NCBI GenBank assembly: GCA_030539275.1 | Contig: JAUNSK010000001.1 | Location: 16,788-80,787 of the forward strand | Length of the DNA: 64,000 nt | Source: Oscillospiraceae bacterium | GTDB lineage: Bacteria > Bacillota > Clostridia > Oscillospirales > Ruminococcaceae | Reading direction: 5' to 3' | Position numbers and translations under genes: made by a program | In this document: piece by piece, positions 55,205 to 63,816 of the stretch | How the letters are laid out: every line of letters starts with the position of its first letter | Position numbering within the stretch: the first letter of the stretch is position 1 | The notes under the pieces: generated by a model | The model's database searches: none | Told to the model about the DNA's origin: nothing | What the model saw: only the letters and a program-made list of their open reading frames with translations

Positions 55205-55226
55205 CTGTCAGTATTTTAATATAGAA

Positions 55227-55273
55227 GAAAGACACATCGCAGATATGAATTGTCTGTGATGTGTCTTTCTTTT
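55227..55273 (+). terminator. Terminator after the D-lactate dehydrogenase gene
   Basis: GAAAGACACATC (55227-55238) pairs with GATGTGTCTTTC (55258-55269), with an inner CAGA/TCTG stem and a T-rich tail. Confidence 0.88.
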
Positions 55274-55537
55274 ACTCTGTTATAGCTTTCTGAAATTATG
55301 TGAAACTTACAATGTATAATTATGACATGGTACAATATTGCGATTTTAATAACCGCAAATGTTGACTTATGTTGTTTTATGGATACATTTTAAACAAAAA
55401 ATAATAAAAAATATACGTTTTGATTATTAAGCATCAAACAAAATGGCTTAATTTAGCTATAAAATCAGCACAATGAACAAAAACGTACAAAATAAATATA
55501 GAATCACACAAAGATACAAACAAAACAACAAAAAGTA

Positions 55538-55566
55538 TTGATTTTATAAACACAAGATAGTATAAT
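55538..55566 (+). promoter_or_regulatory. Promoter and probable DeoR operator of the importer-mtnKA operon
   Basis: TTGATT, 17-base spacer, TATAAT. The string ACAAAAAGTATTGA spanning the -35 box is identical to that at the aldolase promoter (62851). Flanking CAAACAAAAC and GAACAAACAAAA strings resemble DeoR-family half-sites. Confidence 0.72.
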
Positions 55567-55630
55567 GTAAACACAAACACAGAACAAACAAAATAAAAAT
55601 CTGTTGAAATTCATAAAAGGAGAAATATTT

Positions 55631-56740
55631 ATGAAAAAGTTACTCAAATCAGTTCTTGGTATTGCATTGATCACTTCACTACTGACAGGATGCGGAGCTT
55701 CTGCTTCATCAGGTACATCAGGATCAGGTTCAGCGTCAAACAGCAATGCAACAAAGATCGCTGTTGTAAGAAACCTTGCAAGCGGAGACCACACACAGCA
55801 GTTCCTCGCAGGATGCGTTGAAGAAGGTCAGAAGTTCGGATATCAGGTTGACACATTCGTTACTGACGGTGATGATGCAAAGTGTCAGGAAACAGTTTCA
55901 CAGGTTATCTCACAGAACTATGCAGGAATCATCGTTTCACACGGTCAGCTCTCATATTCCTATGATATGCTCAAGCCTGCTGCAGACAAGGGAATGAAGA
56001 TCGTAACATTTGATACAATGCCTTATGAAGGCGGCGATGCCAACGGCAAGCTTCTTGAAGGTGTTACTTCAACAGCTCAGAACGACCAGGCTCTTGCAGA
56101 TCTTTCATTAGGTTACATGATGGAAGAGTTCGAGGCAAACGGCGGTACATACCCGATCAAGGTTTTAAAGACTTTCATGGGCCCTGGAGTTCCTCCTCTC
56201 GACAGAAGAAATGAAATATATACACAGCTTGAACAGGAAGGCAAGATCCAGACGGTTCAGACAATAGCTCCTTCTGACATGGCTAACGTACGCGGCGATA
56301 TGACTACAAAGACAGAAGCTATTCTTCCTACACTCGGCGAAGGAACAATAGATGCTATCTGGGGCTGCTATGATGAACTTGCCAAGGGTGTTCTTCAGGC
56401 ACTCAACGATGCAGGAAGAAATGACATTCCGATGTACACAATAGATATTTCAAATGATGACATTCAGCAGATGGTTAAGAATCCTGAAGTATGGAAATCA
56501 GCAGCAGCAGTTGATCCTAAGCTTATCGGTACAGTTAATATGAGACTTATCGCTCTTAAACTTGCTGGTGAAGAAACACCTGAATACTTCAATCTTGCAG
56601 CTAACAATATAGTAACAAGCAAACTTAATGCTGATACAACAATGGCTGATCTCGGAACTATAGTAGAGGGCTGGGGAGATGCTACAAGTGTTGAAGGAGC
56701 TCTTTATACAGAAAAGATCAAAAGCCTTTACGTAAAATAA
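55631..56740 (+). CDS. Sugar-binding lipoprotein of a ribose-type ABC importer
   Basis: 369-residue periplasmic-binding-protein-like lipoprotein (RbsB/peripla_BP_4 family). Lipobox LTGC near residue 19, a Ser/Gly-rich linker, then the two-lobed sugar-binding fold, with ITVVRNLASGDHTQQFLAGC-like first lobe start, NYAGIIVSHGQ (~98-108), VTFDTMPYEGG and IWGCYDELAKGVLQAL (~243-258). The ATG at 55631 has GGAG upstream. Because mtnK and mtnA follow in the same direction, the cargo is probably 5-methylthioribose, 5-deoxyribose or a related sugar. Specificity is inferred. Confidence 0.85.
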   Translation: MKKLLKSVLGIALITSLLTGCGASASSGTSGSGSASNSNATKIAVVRNLASGDHTQQFLAGCVEEGQKFGYQVDTFVTDGDDAKCQETVSQVISQNYAGIIVSHGQLSYSYDMLKPAADKGMKIVTFDTMPYEGGDANGKLLEGVTSTAQNDQALADLSLGYMMEEFEANGGTYPIKVLKTFMGPGVPPLDRRNEIYTQLEQEGKIQTVQTIAPSDMANVRGDMTTKTEAILPTLGEGTIDAIWGCYDELAKGVLQALNDAGRNDIPMYTIDISNDDIQQMVKNPEVWKSAAAVDPKLIGTVNMRLIALKLAGEETPEYFNLAANNIVTSKLNADTTMADLGTIVEGWGDATSVEGALYTEKIKSLYVK

Positions 56741-56764
56741 TTAAAAGAAACCCGGGGTGATACC

Positions 56765-58273
56765 ATGAAAAACAGTAAGCTTGAAATGAAAAATATCTCC
56801 ATTGAGTTTCCCGGCGTTAAAGCTCTGGACGGAGTAGATTTCAGTCTCACATGCTCGTCTTCTCATGCACTCATCGGCGCAAACGGTGCCGGCAAGTCGA
56901 CCTTGATGAAGGTCCTCGCCGGTGCGCATGCGCACTATACAGGTGAGATACTAATAGACGGCAAACCAGTAACTATACGTTCTCCAAGGGACGCCAAGAA
57001 TCTTGGTATTGAAATAGTGTACCAGGAGGTCGATACAGCAATCATTCCTTATCTTACAGTAGCTGAAAACGTTATGTTCAATTCTATTGTAAACGGAATG
57101 GGGAAAAAGCAGTTTATAAACTGGTCAAAGATCAAATCATCCGCTAAGGATATACTTAAAAAATTGGGTGTTGACGTTGATATAAATATGCTGGCATCTG
57201 ATCTTACACTTGCTCAGAAGCAGATGGTGCTGATTGCACGCTGCGTAGTTGAAAAGTGCAGATTTTTGATCCTTGACGAGCCTACAGCACCTTTGTCAAA
57301 CTCAGAAACTCAGGAGCTTTTCAGAGTTGTACGTGACCTTCAGAAATCCGGAGTAGGAATAGTATTTATTTCACACAGAATAAATGAGCTCTTCGAAATT
57401 TGTGAAGTTATTACAGTAATGAAGGACGGAAAGCTTGTTACAAGTCTTCCTATAAATGAAGAACTTCAGCAGAATACTATAGTAGAGCTTATGCTCGGCA
57501 AAAAATTCGATGATGTATATGATAAGAAAGTATGTAAGATCGGAGATAACCTTCTGTCTATCGAACATCTTACCGAAAAGGAAAACAAGATCAAGGATAT
57601 CTGCATGCATGTAGCCAAGGGCGAGATCGTCGGTGTAGCAGGACTTGTAGGTGCAGGAAAAACTGAACTCTGCAAGACTATGTTCGGTGCATATTCTCAT
57701 ACAGGATCAATAAAGGTAAACGGAAAACAGGTAAACAACAAGACAAGTGAAAAGGCTGTTAAGAACGGATTTGCTCTTGTACCTGAAGAACGACGCAAGG
57801 AAGGCGTTCTTATTACTGACCCTGTTTACAGCAATATCTCTATTGCATCTATCAATAAGTATACAAATTTCCTTAAAGTAGTTAATAAGAAAAAAGAAAA
57901 GCAGGATGCTATTGCAATGATTAAGGAACTTGGAATCAAGACTCCCAGTGAAAATCAGTCAGTTGCACTGCTGTCAGGCGGAAATCAGCAGAAGGTCGTT
58001 GTTGCCAAGTGGCTGAGTTCTGATGCTGAGATCTATATTCTTGATGAACCTACAAAGGGAATAGATGTAGGAGCTAAGCGCGACATGTACGAGCTTATTG
58101 AAAAGCTTGCAGCACAGGGCAAGGGAATTGTCTATGCAACCTGTGAATTCAATGAGATCCTTAGTATCTGTGACAGAGTATACGTTATGTATGACGGACA
58201 GATAGTTAAGGAACTTACAGTTAAGGATACGGACGAAAAGGAATTATTATATTACTCTACAGGAGGCAAATAA
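56765..58273 (+). CDS. Double-module ATPase of the ribose-type ABC importer
   Basis: 502-residue RbsA/MglA-type ATPase with two nucleotide-binding modules. First: Walker A GANGAGKSTLMK (~39-50), signature region LTLAQKQMVLIARCV, Walker B FLILDEPTAPLS. Second: GLVGAGKTELCK (~293-304), signature LLSGGNQQKVVVAKWL (~400-415), Walker B YILDEPTKGID. It energises import of the sugar caught by the upstream lipoprotein. GGGGTGA site before the ATG; 24 bases from the binding-protein stop. Confidence 0.93.
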   Translation: MKNSKLEMKNISIEFPGVKALDGVDFSLTCSSSHALIGANGAGKSTLMKVLAGAHAHYTGEILIDGKPVTIRSPRDAKNLGIEIVYQEVDTAIIPYLTVAENVMFNSIVNGMGKKQFINWSKIKSSAKDILKKLGVDVDINMLASDLTLAQKQMVLIARCVVEKCRFLILDEPTAPLSNSETQELFRVVRDLQKSGVGIVFISHRINELFEICEVITVMKDGKLVTSLPINEELQQNTIVELMLGKKFDDVYDKKVCKIGDNLLSIEHLTEKENKIKDICMHVAKGEIVGVAGLVGAGKTELCKTMFGAYSHTGSIKVNGKQVNNKTSEKAVKNGFALVPEERRKEGVLITDPVYSNISIASINKYTNFLKVVNKKKEKQDAIAMIKELGIKTPSENQSVALLSGGNQQKVVVAKWLSSDAEIYILDEPTKGIDVGAKRDMYELIEKLAAQGKGIVYATCEFNEILSICDRVYVMYDGQIVKELTVKDTDEKELLYYSTGGK

Positions 58274-58274
58274 A

Positions 58275-59279
58275 ATGGGCACAGCACAGGCTAAAAAGAA
58301 GTTTGTACTGACTGACTTCGTTACAAAATGGGGTACAGTACTTACTATATTCATATTACTTATATTCTTTACTTTTGCAAACTGGAACAATGATACTAAC
58401 TCAAGTATGTTCCTTACTTCATCAAATATCATCGCAGTACTCAGATCAGTTTCTATTACTGCAATCATAGCTATCGGTCTTACATTCTCACTTGCTGTAA
58501 ACGGTATGGACCTTGCAGTTGGTGCATGTGCAAACTTTGCTGATACATTTATCATGACAATGTTTGTATGGTACGGAATGAGCATGGGACTTTCAATTAT
58601 TGCAACAATAGTTGTATGTCTTACAGTAGCACTTATTAACTCAATTCTTATAGTTAAACTTAAGATTCCTGATATGGTTGCCGCTCTTGCAGTTATGTTT
58701 ATGTTCCAGGGTGTATCTCTTACATATTCAAACGGCGGTGCTATCACTGAAAGAATGACTCGTCCTGACGGTTCACCTGCAGAAGGACTTCTCCCTGCAG
58801 CATTCAGAAGTCTTGGTTCACAGCCATGGATCATTATCATCATGCTCGTTGTAGTTGCATTTGCACACTTCTTCTTAAACTACACAAAGCACGGCAGATA
58901 CATGTATTCAGTTGGCGGAAACCCGACAGCAGCTCAGCTTTCAGGTATCTCAGTTGCTAAGTACAAGGTACTTGCATACTTCCTCTCTTCAGCATTTGCA
59001 GCACTCGGCGGTATCTGTCTTGCAGCCAGAGTTGGTACAGCACAGGTTAGTGCCGGTGACGCATATCTTATGCCGGCAGTTGCAGCAGCTTACATAGGCT
59101 TCTCAGTAATGGGTGCAGGTAAGGCAAACGCGATCGGTACACTTATAGGTGCTGTAATGGTAGGTCTTCTTGAAAACGGTCTTATCATGATGGCTGTTCC
59201 TTACTATGCTATGAACATTGTTAAGGGTGCGGTTCTTGCTATAGCTCTTGCTATGACATACTACACAAAGAAGAAGTAA
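58275..59279 (+). CDS. Permease of the ribose-type ABC importer
   Basis: 334-residue RbsC-type permease with eight or more transmembrane helices. Family marks: AIGLTFSLAVNGMDLAVGA (~70-88), a conserved GGNPTAAQLSGI (~213-224) and the C-terminal VMGAGKANAIGTLIGAVMVG. The start lies one base after the ATPase stop. It completes a three-part importer. Confidence 0.93.
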   Translation: MGTAQAKKKFVLTDFVTKWGTVLTIFILLIFFTFANWNNDTNSSMFLTSSNIIAVLRSVSITAIIAIGLTFSLAVNGMDLAVGACANFADTFIMTMFVWYGMSMGLSIIATIVVCLTVALINSILIVKLKIPDMVAALAVMFMFQGVSLTYSNGGAITERMTRPDGSPAEGLLPAAFRSLGSQPWIIIIMLVVVAFAHFFLNYTKHGRYMYSVGGNPTAAQLSGISVAKYKVLAYFLSSAFAALGGICLAARVGTAQVSAGDAYLMPAVAAAYIGFSVMGAGKANAIGTLIGAVMVGLLENGLIMMAVPYYAMNIVKGAVLAIALAMTYYTKKK

Positions 59280-59340
59280 ATAAATTTTTTAAGAGTTTCC
59301 AAAATTATATCCTATTTTCCTAAAATAAAAGAAGGCAGGG

Positions 59341-59403
59341 TCCTCACTCTGCGAAGTGAGGACAGGGCTTTCCGGTCGCCCTGCACCTTCGGATAATGAT
59401 CCG
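59341..59403. repeat. GC-rich palindromic repeat, copy B
   Basis: Three consecutive hairpins between permease and mtnK: TCCTCACT-CTGCGA-AGTGAGGA (59341-59362), CAGGGC-TTTCCGGTC-GCCCTG (59363-59383) and CGGAT-AATG-ATCCG (59390-59403). The second matches copy A in both stem and loop. No T-run follows, so it is more likely an RNA-stabilising or attenuating element than a full terminator. Confidence 0.65.
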
Positions 59404-59454
59404 GAGATATAAGAAAATAACTATACTATTATAATAGATAAAGGAGCATTTAAT

Positions 59455-60678
59455 ATGTCACGTTACGATAATTATTTTTTAATGAAAACGCAGGAAGTTG
59501 CTGATTACGTTCAGGAAAAGTTAAGCTTTTTCCCTGAAGACCATGAACTCGTATGCTCTGAGATCGGCGACGGAAACTTAAACTATGTATTCAGAGTAAA
59601 GGATACACAGACAGGTAAGACTATCATTGTTAAGCAGGCAGGCGAATCGCTTCGTATTTCTGAGGAAATGAAGCTTTCAACTGACCGCGGCAGAATCGAA
59701 GCTGAGATCCTTGGCCTCCAGGGTAAGCTTGCACCTGGTCTTGTTCCTGAAGTTTATCTCTATGACAGCGTTATGTGCTGCATGCTTATGCAGGATATGA
59801 CTGGTCACTACATGATGAGAAGCGCACTTCTTGATCATAAGACTTTCCCTAAGTTTGCAGATCACATCTCAACATTCCTTGTAAACTCACTTCTCAAAAC
59901 TACTGACGTAGTTATGGATCATAAGGACAAGAAGGAAAATGTTAAGAAGTTCATCAATCCTGATCTTTGTGAAATATCTGAAAACCTTGTATTCAGTGAA
60001 CCTTTTATTGACTACAACAACCGCAACAATGTTTTCGCACCAATTGCTGACTTTGTTGAAAAGGAACTTTACAATGACAAGGCACTTCACCTTGAAGCAG
60101 CTAAGTGCAAGTTCAGCTTTATGAACAACGCACAGTCACTCGTTCACGGAGACCTTCATACAGGTTCTATCTTCATTAACGAAGAGCACACATATGTATT
60201 TGATCCTGAGTTCGCATTCTACGGACCAATGGGCTATGATATCGGCAACGTTATAGGCAACATGTTCTTTGCATGGTGCAATGGTGATGCTGTGATCGAA
60301 GATGAGGCTAAGAAGGCTGAATTCTGCAGCTGGGTAATTGAAACAAACAAGAACATAATTGATATGTTCATTGAAAAGTTCAAGGCTTGCTTCAATGAAA
60401 GTGTTACAGACACTATGGCAAAGAGTGAAGGCTTCCTTGACTGGTACCTCGGTACAGTACTTGCTGATACTGCAGCTATTGCAGGTCTTGAAATGATCAG
60501 AAGAACTGTAGGTATGGCAAATGTAAAGGATCTTACAACGATTGCAGACGAAGCAAAGCGTGCAAGAGCTGAAAAGATAGTTATCACATTTGCAAAGAAC
60601 GCTGTTATGAACAGAGAAAGCTTTGTAAACGGCGATGCATTTGTAAATGCATTTATGGATGCAGTTAATAAGTTTTAA
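59455..60678 (+). CDS. mtnK: S-methyl-5-thioribose kinase
   Basis: 407-residue kinase of the choline-kinase-like fold that phosphorylates C1 of 5-methylthioribose (some members also 5-deoxyribose). Motifs: EIGDGNLNYVFRV (glycine-rich loop, ~39-51), TIIVKQAGESLRIS (~58-71), Brenner-type HGDLHTGSIFI (~232-242) and FDPEFAFYGPMGYDIGN (~250-266). Length fits MtnK (about 400). It follows the importer genes, separated by repeat copy B, and precedes mtnA. The order importer-kinase-isomerase supports uptake and activation of a 5-substituted ribose. Confidence 0.93.
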   Translation: MSRYDNYFLMKTQEVADYVQEKLSFFPEDHELVCSEIGDGNLNYVFRVKDTQTGKTIIVKQAGESLRISEEMKLSTDRGRIEAEILGLQGKLAPGLVPEVYLYDSVMCCMLMQDMTGHYMMRSALLDHKTFPKFADHISTFLVNSLLKTTDVVMDHKDKKENVKKFINPDLCEISENLVFSEPFIDYNNRNNVFAPIADFVEKELYNDKALHLEAAKCKFSFMNNAQSLVHGDLHTGSIFINEEHTYVFDPEFAFYGPMGYDIGNVIGNMFFAWCNGDAVIEDEAKKAEFCSWVIETNKNIIDMFIEKFKACFNESVTDTMAKSEGFLDWYLGTVLADTAAIAGLEMIRRTVGMANVKDLTTIADEAKRARAEKIVITFAKNAVMNRESFVNGDAFVNAFMDAVNKF

Positions 60679-60706
60679 TTATCCCGACAAATAGTATTTC
60701 TGCAAA

Positions 60707-60781
60707 GTTCCGGCTCTGCAAAGCCGGAACCCCTGTGAACAGAATAAATTCTGCAAAGCCCGGCCGCCTCCGCAGAGGCGG
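60707..60781. repeat. GC-rich palindromic repeat, copy C
   Basis: Two hairpins between mtnK and mtnA: GTTCCGGCT-CTGCAA-AGCCGGAAC (60707-60730) and CCGCCTC-CGCA-GAGGCGG (60764-60781), with CTGCAAAGCCCGGCC between them. The CTGCRA loop matches copies A and B. Confidence 0.65.
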
Positions 60782-60821
60782 AATCCCCGCTAACAAAAAA
60801 TAATCTTAAGGAGTAATATAC

Positions 60822-61922
60822 ATGTCAGAAACAAAAAAATCAATTCTTGATTATGAGACAGTCGCTCTTGATGATGAAAAAAGCGCCCTTGTTATCATTG
60901 ATCAGACTAAACTTCCATACGATATCGAAATTCTTTCACTTACAAAGCAGAAGGAGATCTGGAATGCAATTTATCTTCTTCAGGTCAGAGGGGCTCCGGC
61001 TATCGGCGTTGCTGCAGCAATAGGAATCTATCTCGCAGCAAAGGAAATCGAAGCTGATACTTCTGAAGAATTCTATGATAAATTCAAGGCTGCAAAGGAA
61101 TATCTTGCATCATCAAGACCAACAGCTGTAAACCTGTTCTGGGCTCTTAACAGAATGGATGACTGCTGCAGGGCAAACCTTGACAAGACACCATCAGAGA
61201 TCAAGAAGATCCTTCATGACGAAGCAGTTGCTATCCATGATGAAGACGTATGGGTATGCAAGCAGATCGGTCAGTACGGCCTTTCACTTGTAAAGCCTGG
61301 CGACGGCCTTCTCACACACTGCAATGCCGGTAAGCTTGCAACAGTTAAGTACGGTACAGCTACAGCTCCGATGTATCTTGGTCAGGAGCAGGGCTATAAC
61401 TTCAGAATATTTGCTGATGAAACAAGACCGCTTCTTCAGGGCGCAAGACTTACAGCATTTGAGCTTCATGAGTCAGGACTTGACGTTACACTTATCTGTG
61501 ACAACATGTCTGCATCTGTTATGAAAAAGGGACTTGTAAACGCAGTATTTGTCGGATGCGACCGCGTTGCAGCAAACGGCGATACAGCTAACAAGGTTGG
61601 AACAAGCCTCGTTGCTACAGTAGCTAAGCGTTATAATGTTCCTGTATATATCTGTGCACCTACATCAACAATAGATCTTAATACTCCTACAGGCGACGAT
61701 ATACATATCGAAGAAAGACCTGCAGAGGAAATAACAGAGATGTGGTATAAGGAACGTATGGCACCGGATGGAGTTAAGGTATTCAATCCATGCTTTGACG
61801 TAACTGACAATGACCTCATTGCAGGTATTATAACTGAATATGGTATTGCACGTCCTCCGTTTGCGCAGTCACTTAAAGAGATATTCGAAAAGAAGAAAGC
61901 ACATAAAGACAGTAATAAGTAA
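60822..61922 (+). CDS. mtnA: S-methyl-5-thioribose-1-phosphate isomerase
   Basis: 366-residue aldose-ketose isomerase that turns 5-methylthioribose-1-phosphate into 5-methylthioribulose-1-phosphate. Motifs: QVRGAPAIGVAAAIGIYLA (~49-67), the catalytic Cys167 in LTHCNAGKLAT and Asp247 in VGCDRVAANGDTANKVGT. The C-terminus has IDLNTPTGDDIHIEERP, typical of MtnA rather than the related eIF2B subunits. It is the last gene of the importer-mtnK-mtnA unit, ending at a hairpin. Confidence 0.95.
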   Translation: MSETKKSILDYETVALDDEKSALVIIDQTKLPYDIEILSLTKQKEIWNAIYLLQVRGAPAIGVAAAIGIYLAAKEIEADTSEEFYDKFKAAKEYLASSRPTAVNLFWALNRMDDCCRANLDKTPSEIKKILHDEAVAIHDEDVWVCKQIGQYGLSLVKPGDGLLTHCNAGKLATVKYGTATAPMYLGQEQGYNFRIFADETRPLLQGARLTAFELHESGLDVTLICDNMSASVMKKGLVNAVFVGCDRVAANGDTANKVGTSLVATVAKRYNVPVYICAPTSTIDLNTPTGDDIHIEERPAEEITEMWYKERMAPDGVKVFNPCFDVTDNDLIAGIITEYGIARPPFAQSLKEIFEKKKAHKDSNK

Positions 61923-61927
61923 ACAAA

Positions 61928-61961
61928 AAACAGGGAACAGCATGTGAGTTGTTCCCTGTTT
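61928..61961. terminator. Bidirectional terminator between mtnA and the DeoR gene
   Basis: 12-bp stem (61928-61939 with 61950-61961) with T-rich stretches on both strands, between convergent genes. Confidence 0.85.
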
Positions 61962-61970
61962 ATTTGATTA

Positions 61971-62729
61971 TCAGCAGTGTATATACTGTGTAGATATGCT
62001 GTCCAGATATTCCTGCCACTGTCTGTCAAGAGTTTTGTCAGTAACGATTCCTTTCATATCACTGATGTCGCATATTTTGATAAATGAAGTTTTATCGAAC
62101 TTTGAGTAATCTGCTACGAAGTATGGTTCATTGCAGCGGTTTATAACTGCTTTTCTGATAACAGCGAGATCTTCACATGAATCGGTTATGCCGTTTTCCA
62201 TTGAGAGTGTACGTGCAGAGATAAACGCTTTGTCTACATAAAGATTTCTGATCTGTTCAAATGTCATATTTCCGAGAAAAGCCTGATGAAGGGAACTGTA
62301 TGTTCCTCCGATGCCTACAAGCTTTATGTTTTCATACTTTACGAGCTGGTTTGCGATAAGTACAGAATTTGTAACTACGGTAAGTTTAAGATTTATTATT
62401 TCTTTTGCGATAAAGCTTGCTGTCGTCGACGGATCCAGAAAAATGGAATCACCGTTATTTATGAGCTTAGCGCAGCATTTTGCAATAATCGCTTTTGAGT
62501 CTGTGTATGAGACCTGGCGCAGTGAAATATCAACATGATTTTCGACTCCTGACTGAATGAATGCACCGCCGTAAGCGCGTGTCAGAAATCCTTCGTCTTC
62601 GAGTGCTTTGAAATCACGTCTGATGGTTTCTTCTGTTACTGAGAACATCTTTGCAATTTCAGATACAGTAATGCTTTTCTTTTCGTTGAGTATTTCTTTG
62701 ATCTGATTTTTTCTGGTGACTGCTAACAT
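61971..62729 (-). CDS. DeoR-family transcriptional regulator
   Basis: 252-residue regulator. N-terminal DeoR helix-turn-helix (NQIKEILNEKKSITVSEIAK, FSVTEETIRRDFKALEDEG) and a DeoRC sugar-phosphate-sensing domain (~75-235; SIFLDPSTTASFIAKEI, KLVGIGGTYSSLHQAFLG, FVADYSKFDKTSFIKI). It lies between the importer-mtnKA unit and the aldolase gene, divergent from the latter, so it most likely represses both and responds to a phosphorylated intermediate. Candidate sites are the repeats at 62816-62829 and 62856-62869. Confidence 0.9.
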   Translation of the reverse strand: MLAVTRKNQIKEILNEKKSITVSEIAKMFSVTEETIRRDFKALEDEGFLTRAYGGAFIQSGVENHVDISLRQVSYTDSKAIIAKCCAKLINNGDSIFLDPSTTASFIAKEIINLKLTVVTNSVLIANQLVKYENIKLVGIGGTYSSLHQAFLGNMTFEQIRNLYVDKAFISARTLSMENGITDSCEDLAVIRKAVINRCNEPYFVADYSKFDKTSFIKICDISDMKGIVTDKTLDRQWQEYLDSISTQYIHC

Positions 62730-62815
62730 ATTTGGACCTCCGTTTTGAATTAATTATATTTATTATACACTATACACCAACAAACGTCAACATTGATATG
62801 TACAAAATGCCGCGA

Positions 62816-62829
62816 AAACAAACAAAAAC
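62816..62829 (+). promoter_or_regulatory. Candidate DeoR operator, copy 1
   Basis: AAACAAACAAAAAC, repeated exactly 40 bases downstream (62856-62869) within the aldolase promoter. A spacing of about four helical turns would place two bound proteins on the same face of DNA. DeoR-family proteins in Firmicutes commonly bind A-rich repeats of this kind (family knowledge). Confidence 0.55.
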
Positions 62830-62850
62830 AAAAAAATATCACAAAAAGTA

Positions 62851-62879
62851 TTGACAAACAAACAAAAACGGTCTAAAAT
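62851..62879 (+). promoter_or_regulatory. Promoter of the aldolase/aldehyde dehydrogenase operon, with operator copy 2
   Basis: TTGACA, 17-base spacer, TAAAAT. The second AAACAAACAAAAAC copy (62856-62869) fills the spacer between -35 and -10, where bound repressor would block RNA polymerase. The string ACAAAAAGTATTGA is shared with the promoter at 55538. Confidence 0.75.
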
Positions 62880-62900
62880 AAACATAAAGAGGTGAGTCTA

Positions 62901-63800
62901 ATGATTACAATTAAAGGTGTTCAGTATATGTCAGACTTTGAAGCAAAAAATGCAATACTGGATATTGGTAAGAGAATGTATGCTAAAGGCTTCGTTGCTG
63001 CAAATGACGGCAATATAAGCTGCAAGGCCGGTCCTGATACGATATGGACCACATGTACAAATGTTTCAAAAGGATTTATGACTCAGGATATGCTCGTTAA
63101 GATGACTCTTGACGGAAAGATCCTTATGGGAAGCCGCAAGCCTTCTTCAGAAGTAAAAATGCATATCAGAGTATATAACGAAAATCCTGATGTAATGGCA
63201 GTAACACACGCTCATCCTCCTGTTGCAACATCATTTGCAATAGCAGGAGTTGATCTTGACAAAGCGATCCTTCCTGAAGCTGTAGTACAGCTCGGAACAG
63301 TACCTGTTGCACAGTATGCAACACCGAGTACACAGGAAGTTCCTGATTCAATAGCTCCTTACTGCAAGGACTATAACGGAGTTCTTCTTGCAAATCACGG
63401 TGCTCTTACCTGGGGCAAGGACGTTTATCAGGCTTATCACAGACTTGAGTCTGTTGAGTATTATGCAACAGTGCTTATGTACACAGGAAACATAATATGC
63501 AAGCAGAATGAACTTTCAAAAGCACAGGTTGATGCACTTATCGATATAAGAAAAAAAATAGGCATTACTACAGGCGGCATGCCGGTGCTCACACAGCAGC
63601 ACAGTAATTACAATACAGCACCAGCAATACAAACAACACAAAACAACATTCCTGATACTTCTTCACTCAATGGTGTTACGTCAATCGTAAGACCGTCAGA
63701 CAACATAAACGGCATGGCTGGCGCTTCAATGACGTCAGGCAAGTCAAAGTCAGATATGATCGAAGAGATCGTTAGAAGAGTTGTAACACAGATTAAGTAA
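62901..63800 (+). CDS. Class II aldolase (fuculose-phosphate aldolase family) with C-terminal encapsulation-type tail
   Basis: 299-residue zinc aldolase of the AraD/FucA class. Core residues ~10-220: NDGNIS (phosphate loop), SSEVKMH (catalytic Glu), THAHPPVAT (HxH metal ligands) and LANHGALTWG (third His). A Ser/Asn/Thr/Gln-rich linker (~225-280) leads to a C-terminal amphipathic helix (SDMIEEIVRRVVTQIK) that looks like a microcompartment encapsulation peptide. With MtnK and MtnA it would split 5-methylthioribulose-1-phosphate or 5-deoxyribulose-1-phosphate into dihydroxyacetone phosphate and an aldehyde. Fuculose or rhamnulose phosphate are alternatives. Start: ATG at 62901 with GAGGTG. Confidence 0.85.
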   Translation: MITIKGVQYMSDFEAKNAILDIGKRMYAKGFVAANDGNISCKAGPDTIWTTCTNVSKGFMTQDMLVKMTLDGKILMGSRKPSSEVKMHIRVYNENPDVMAVTHAHPPVATSFAIAGVDLDKAILPEAVVQLGTVPVAQYATPSTQEVPDSIAPYCKDYNGVLLANHGALTWGKDVYQAYHRLESVEYYATVLMYTGNIICKQNELSKAQVDALIDIRKKIGITTGGMPVLTQQHSNYNTAPAIQTTQNNIPDTSSLNGVTSIVRPSDNINGMAGASMTSGKSKSDMIEEIVRRVVTQIK

Positions 63801-63816
63801 AACTTGAGGTGAAATT

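Larger units (their letters stand above)
55205..55630. other. Control region of the ribose-type importer operon
   Basis: 426 bases: a terminator (55227-55269), then AT-rich DNA with repeated CAAACAAA-like strings and a consensus promoter (55538-55566). A second weaker promoter-like TTGACT occurs near 55363. Confidence 0.6.

Noticed and set aside
58247-58843. Antisense open frame (198 codons) across the importer permease gene
   Set aside because: Shadow of a hydrophobic permease; composition follows the complementary strand.
49126-60781. GC-rich hairpins as insertion-sequence ends or CRISPR repeats
   Set aside because: No transposase, target duplications or regularly spaced identical repeats are present; the hairpins differ in stem sequence.
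60822-61922. eIF2B-like or ribose-1,5-bisphosphate isomerase as the identity of mtnA
   Set aside because: The Cys167/Asp247 motifs and the adjacent mtnK match 5-methylthioribose-1-phosphate isomerase better.
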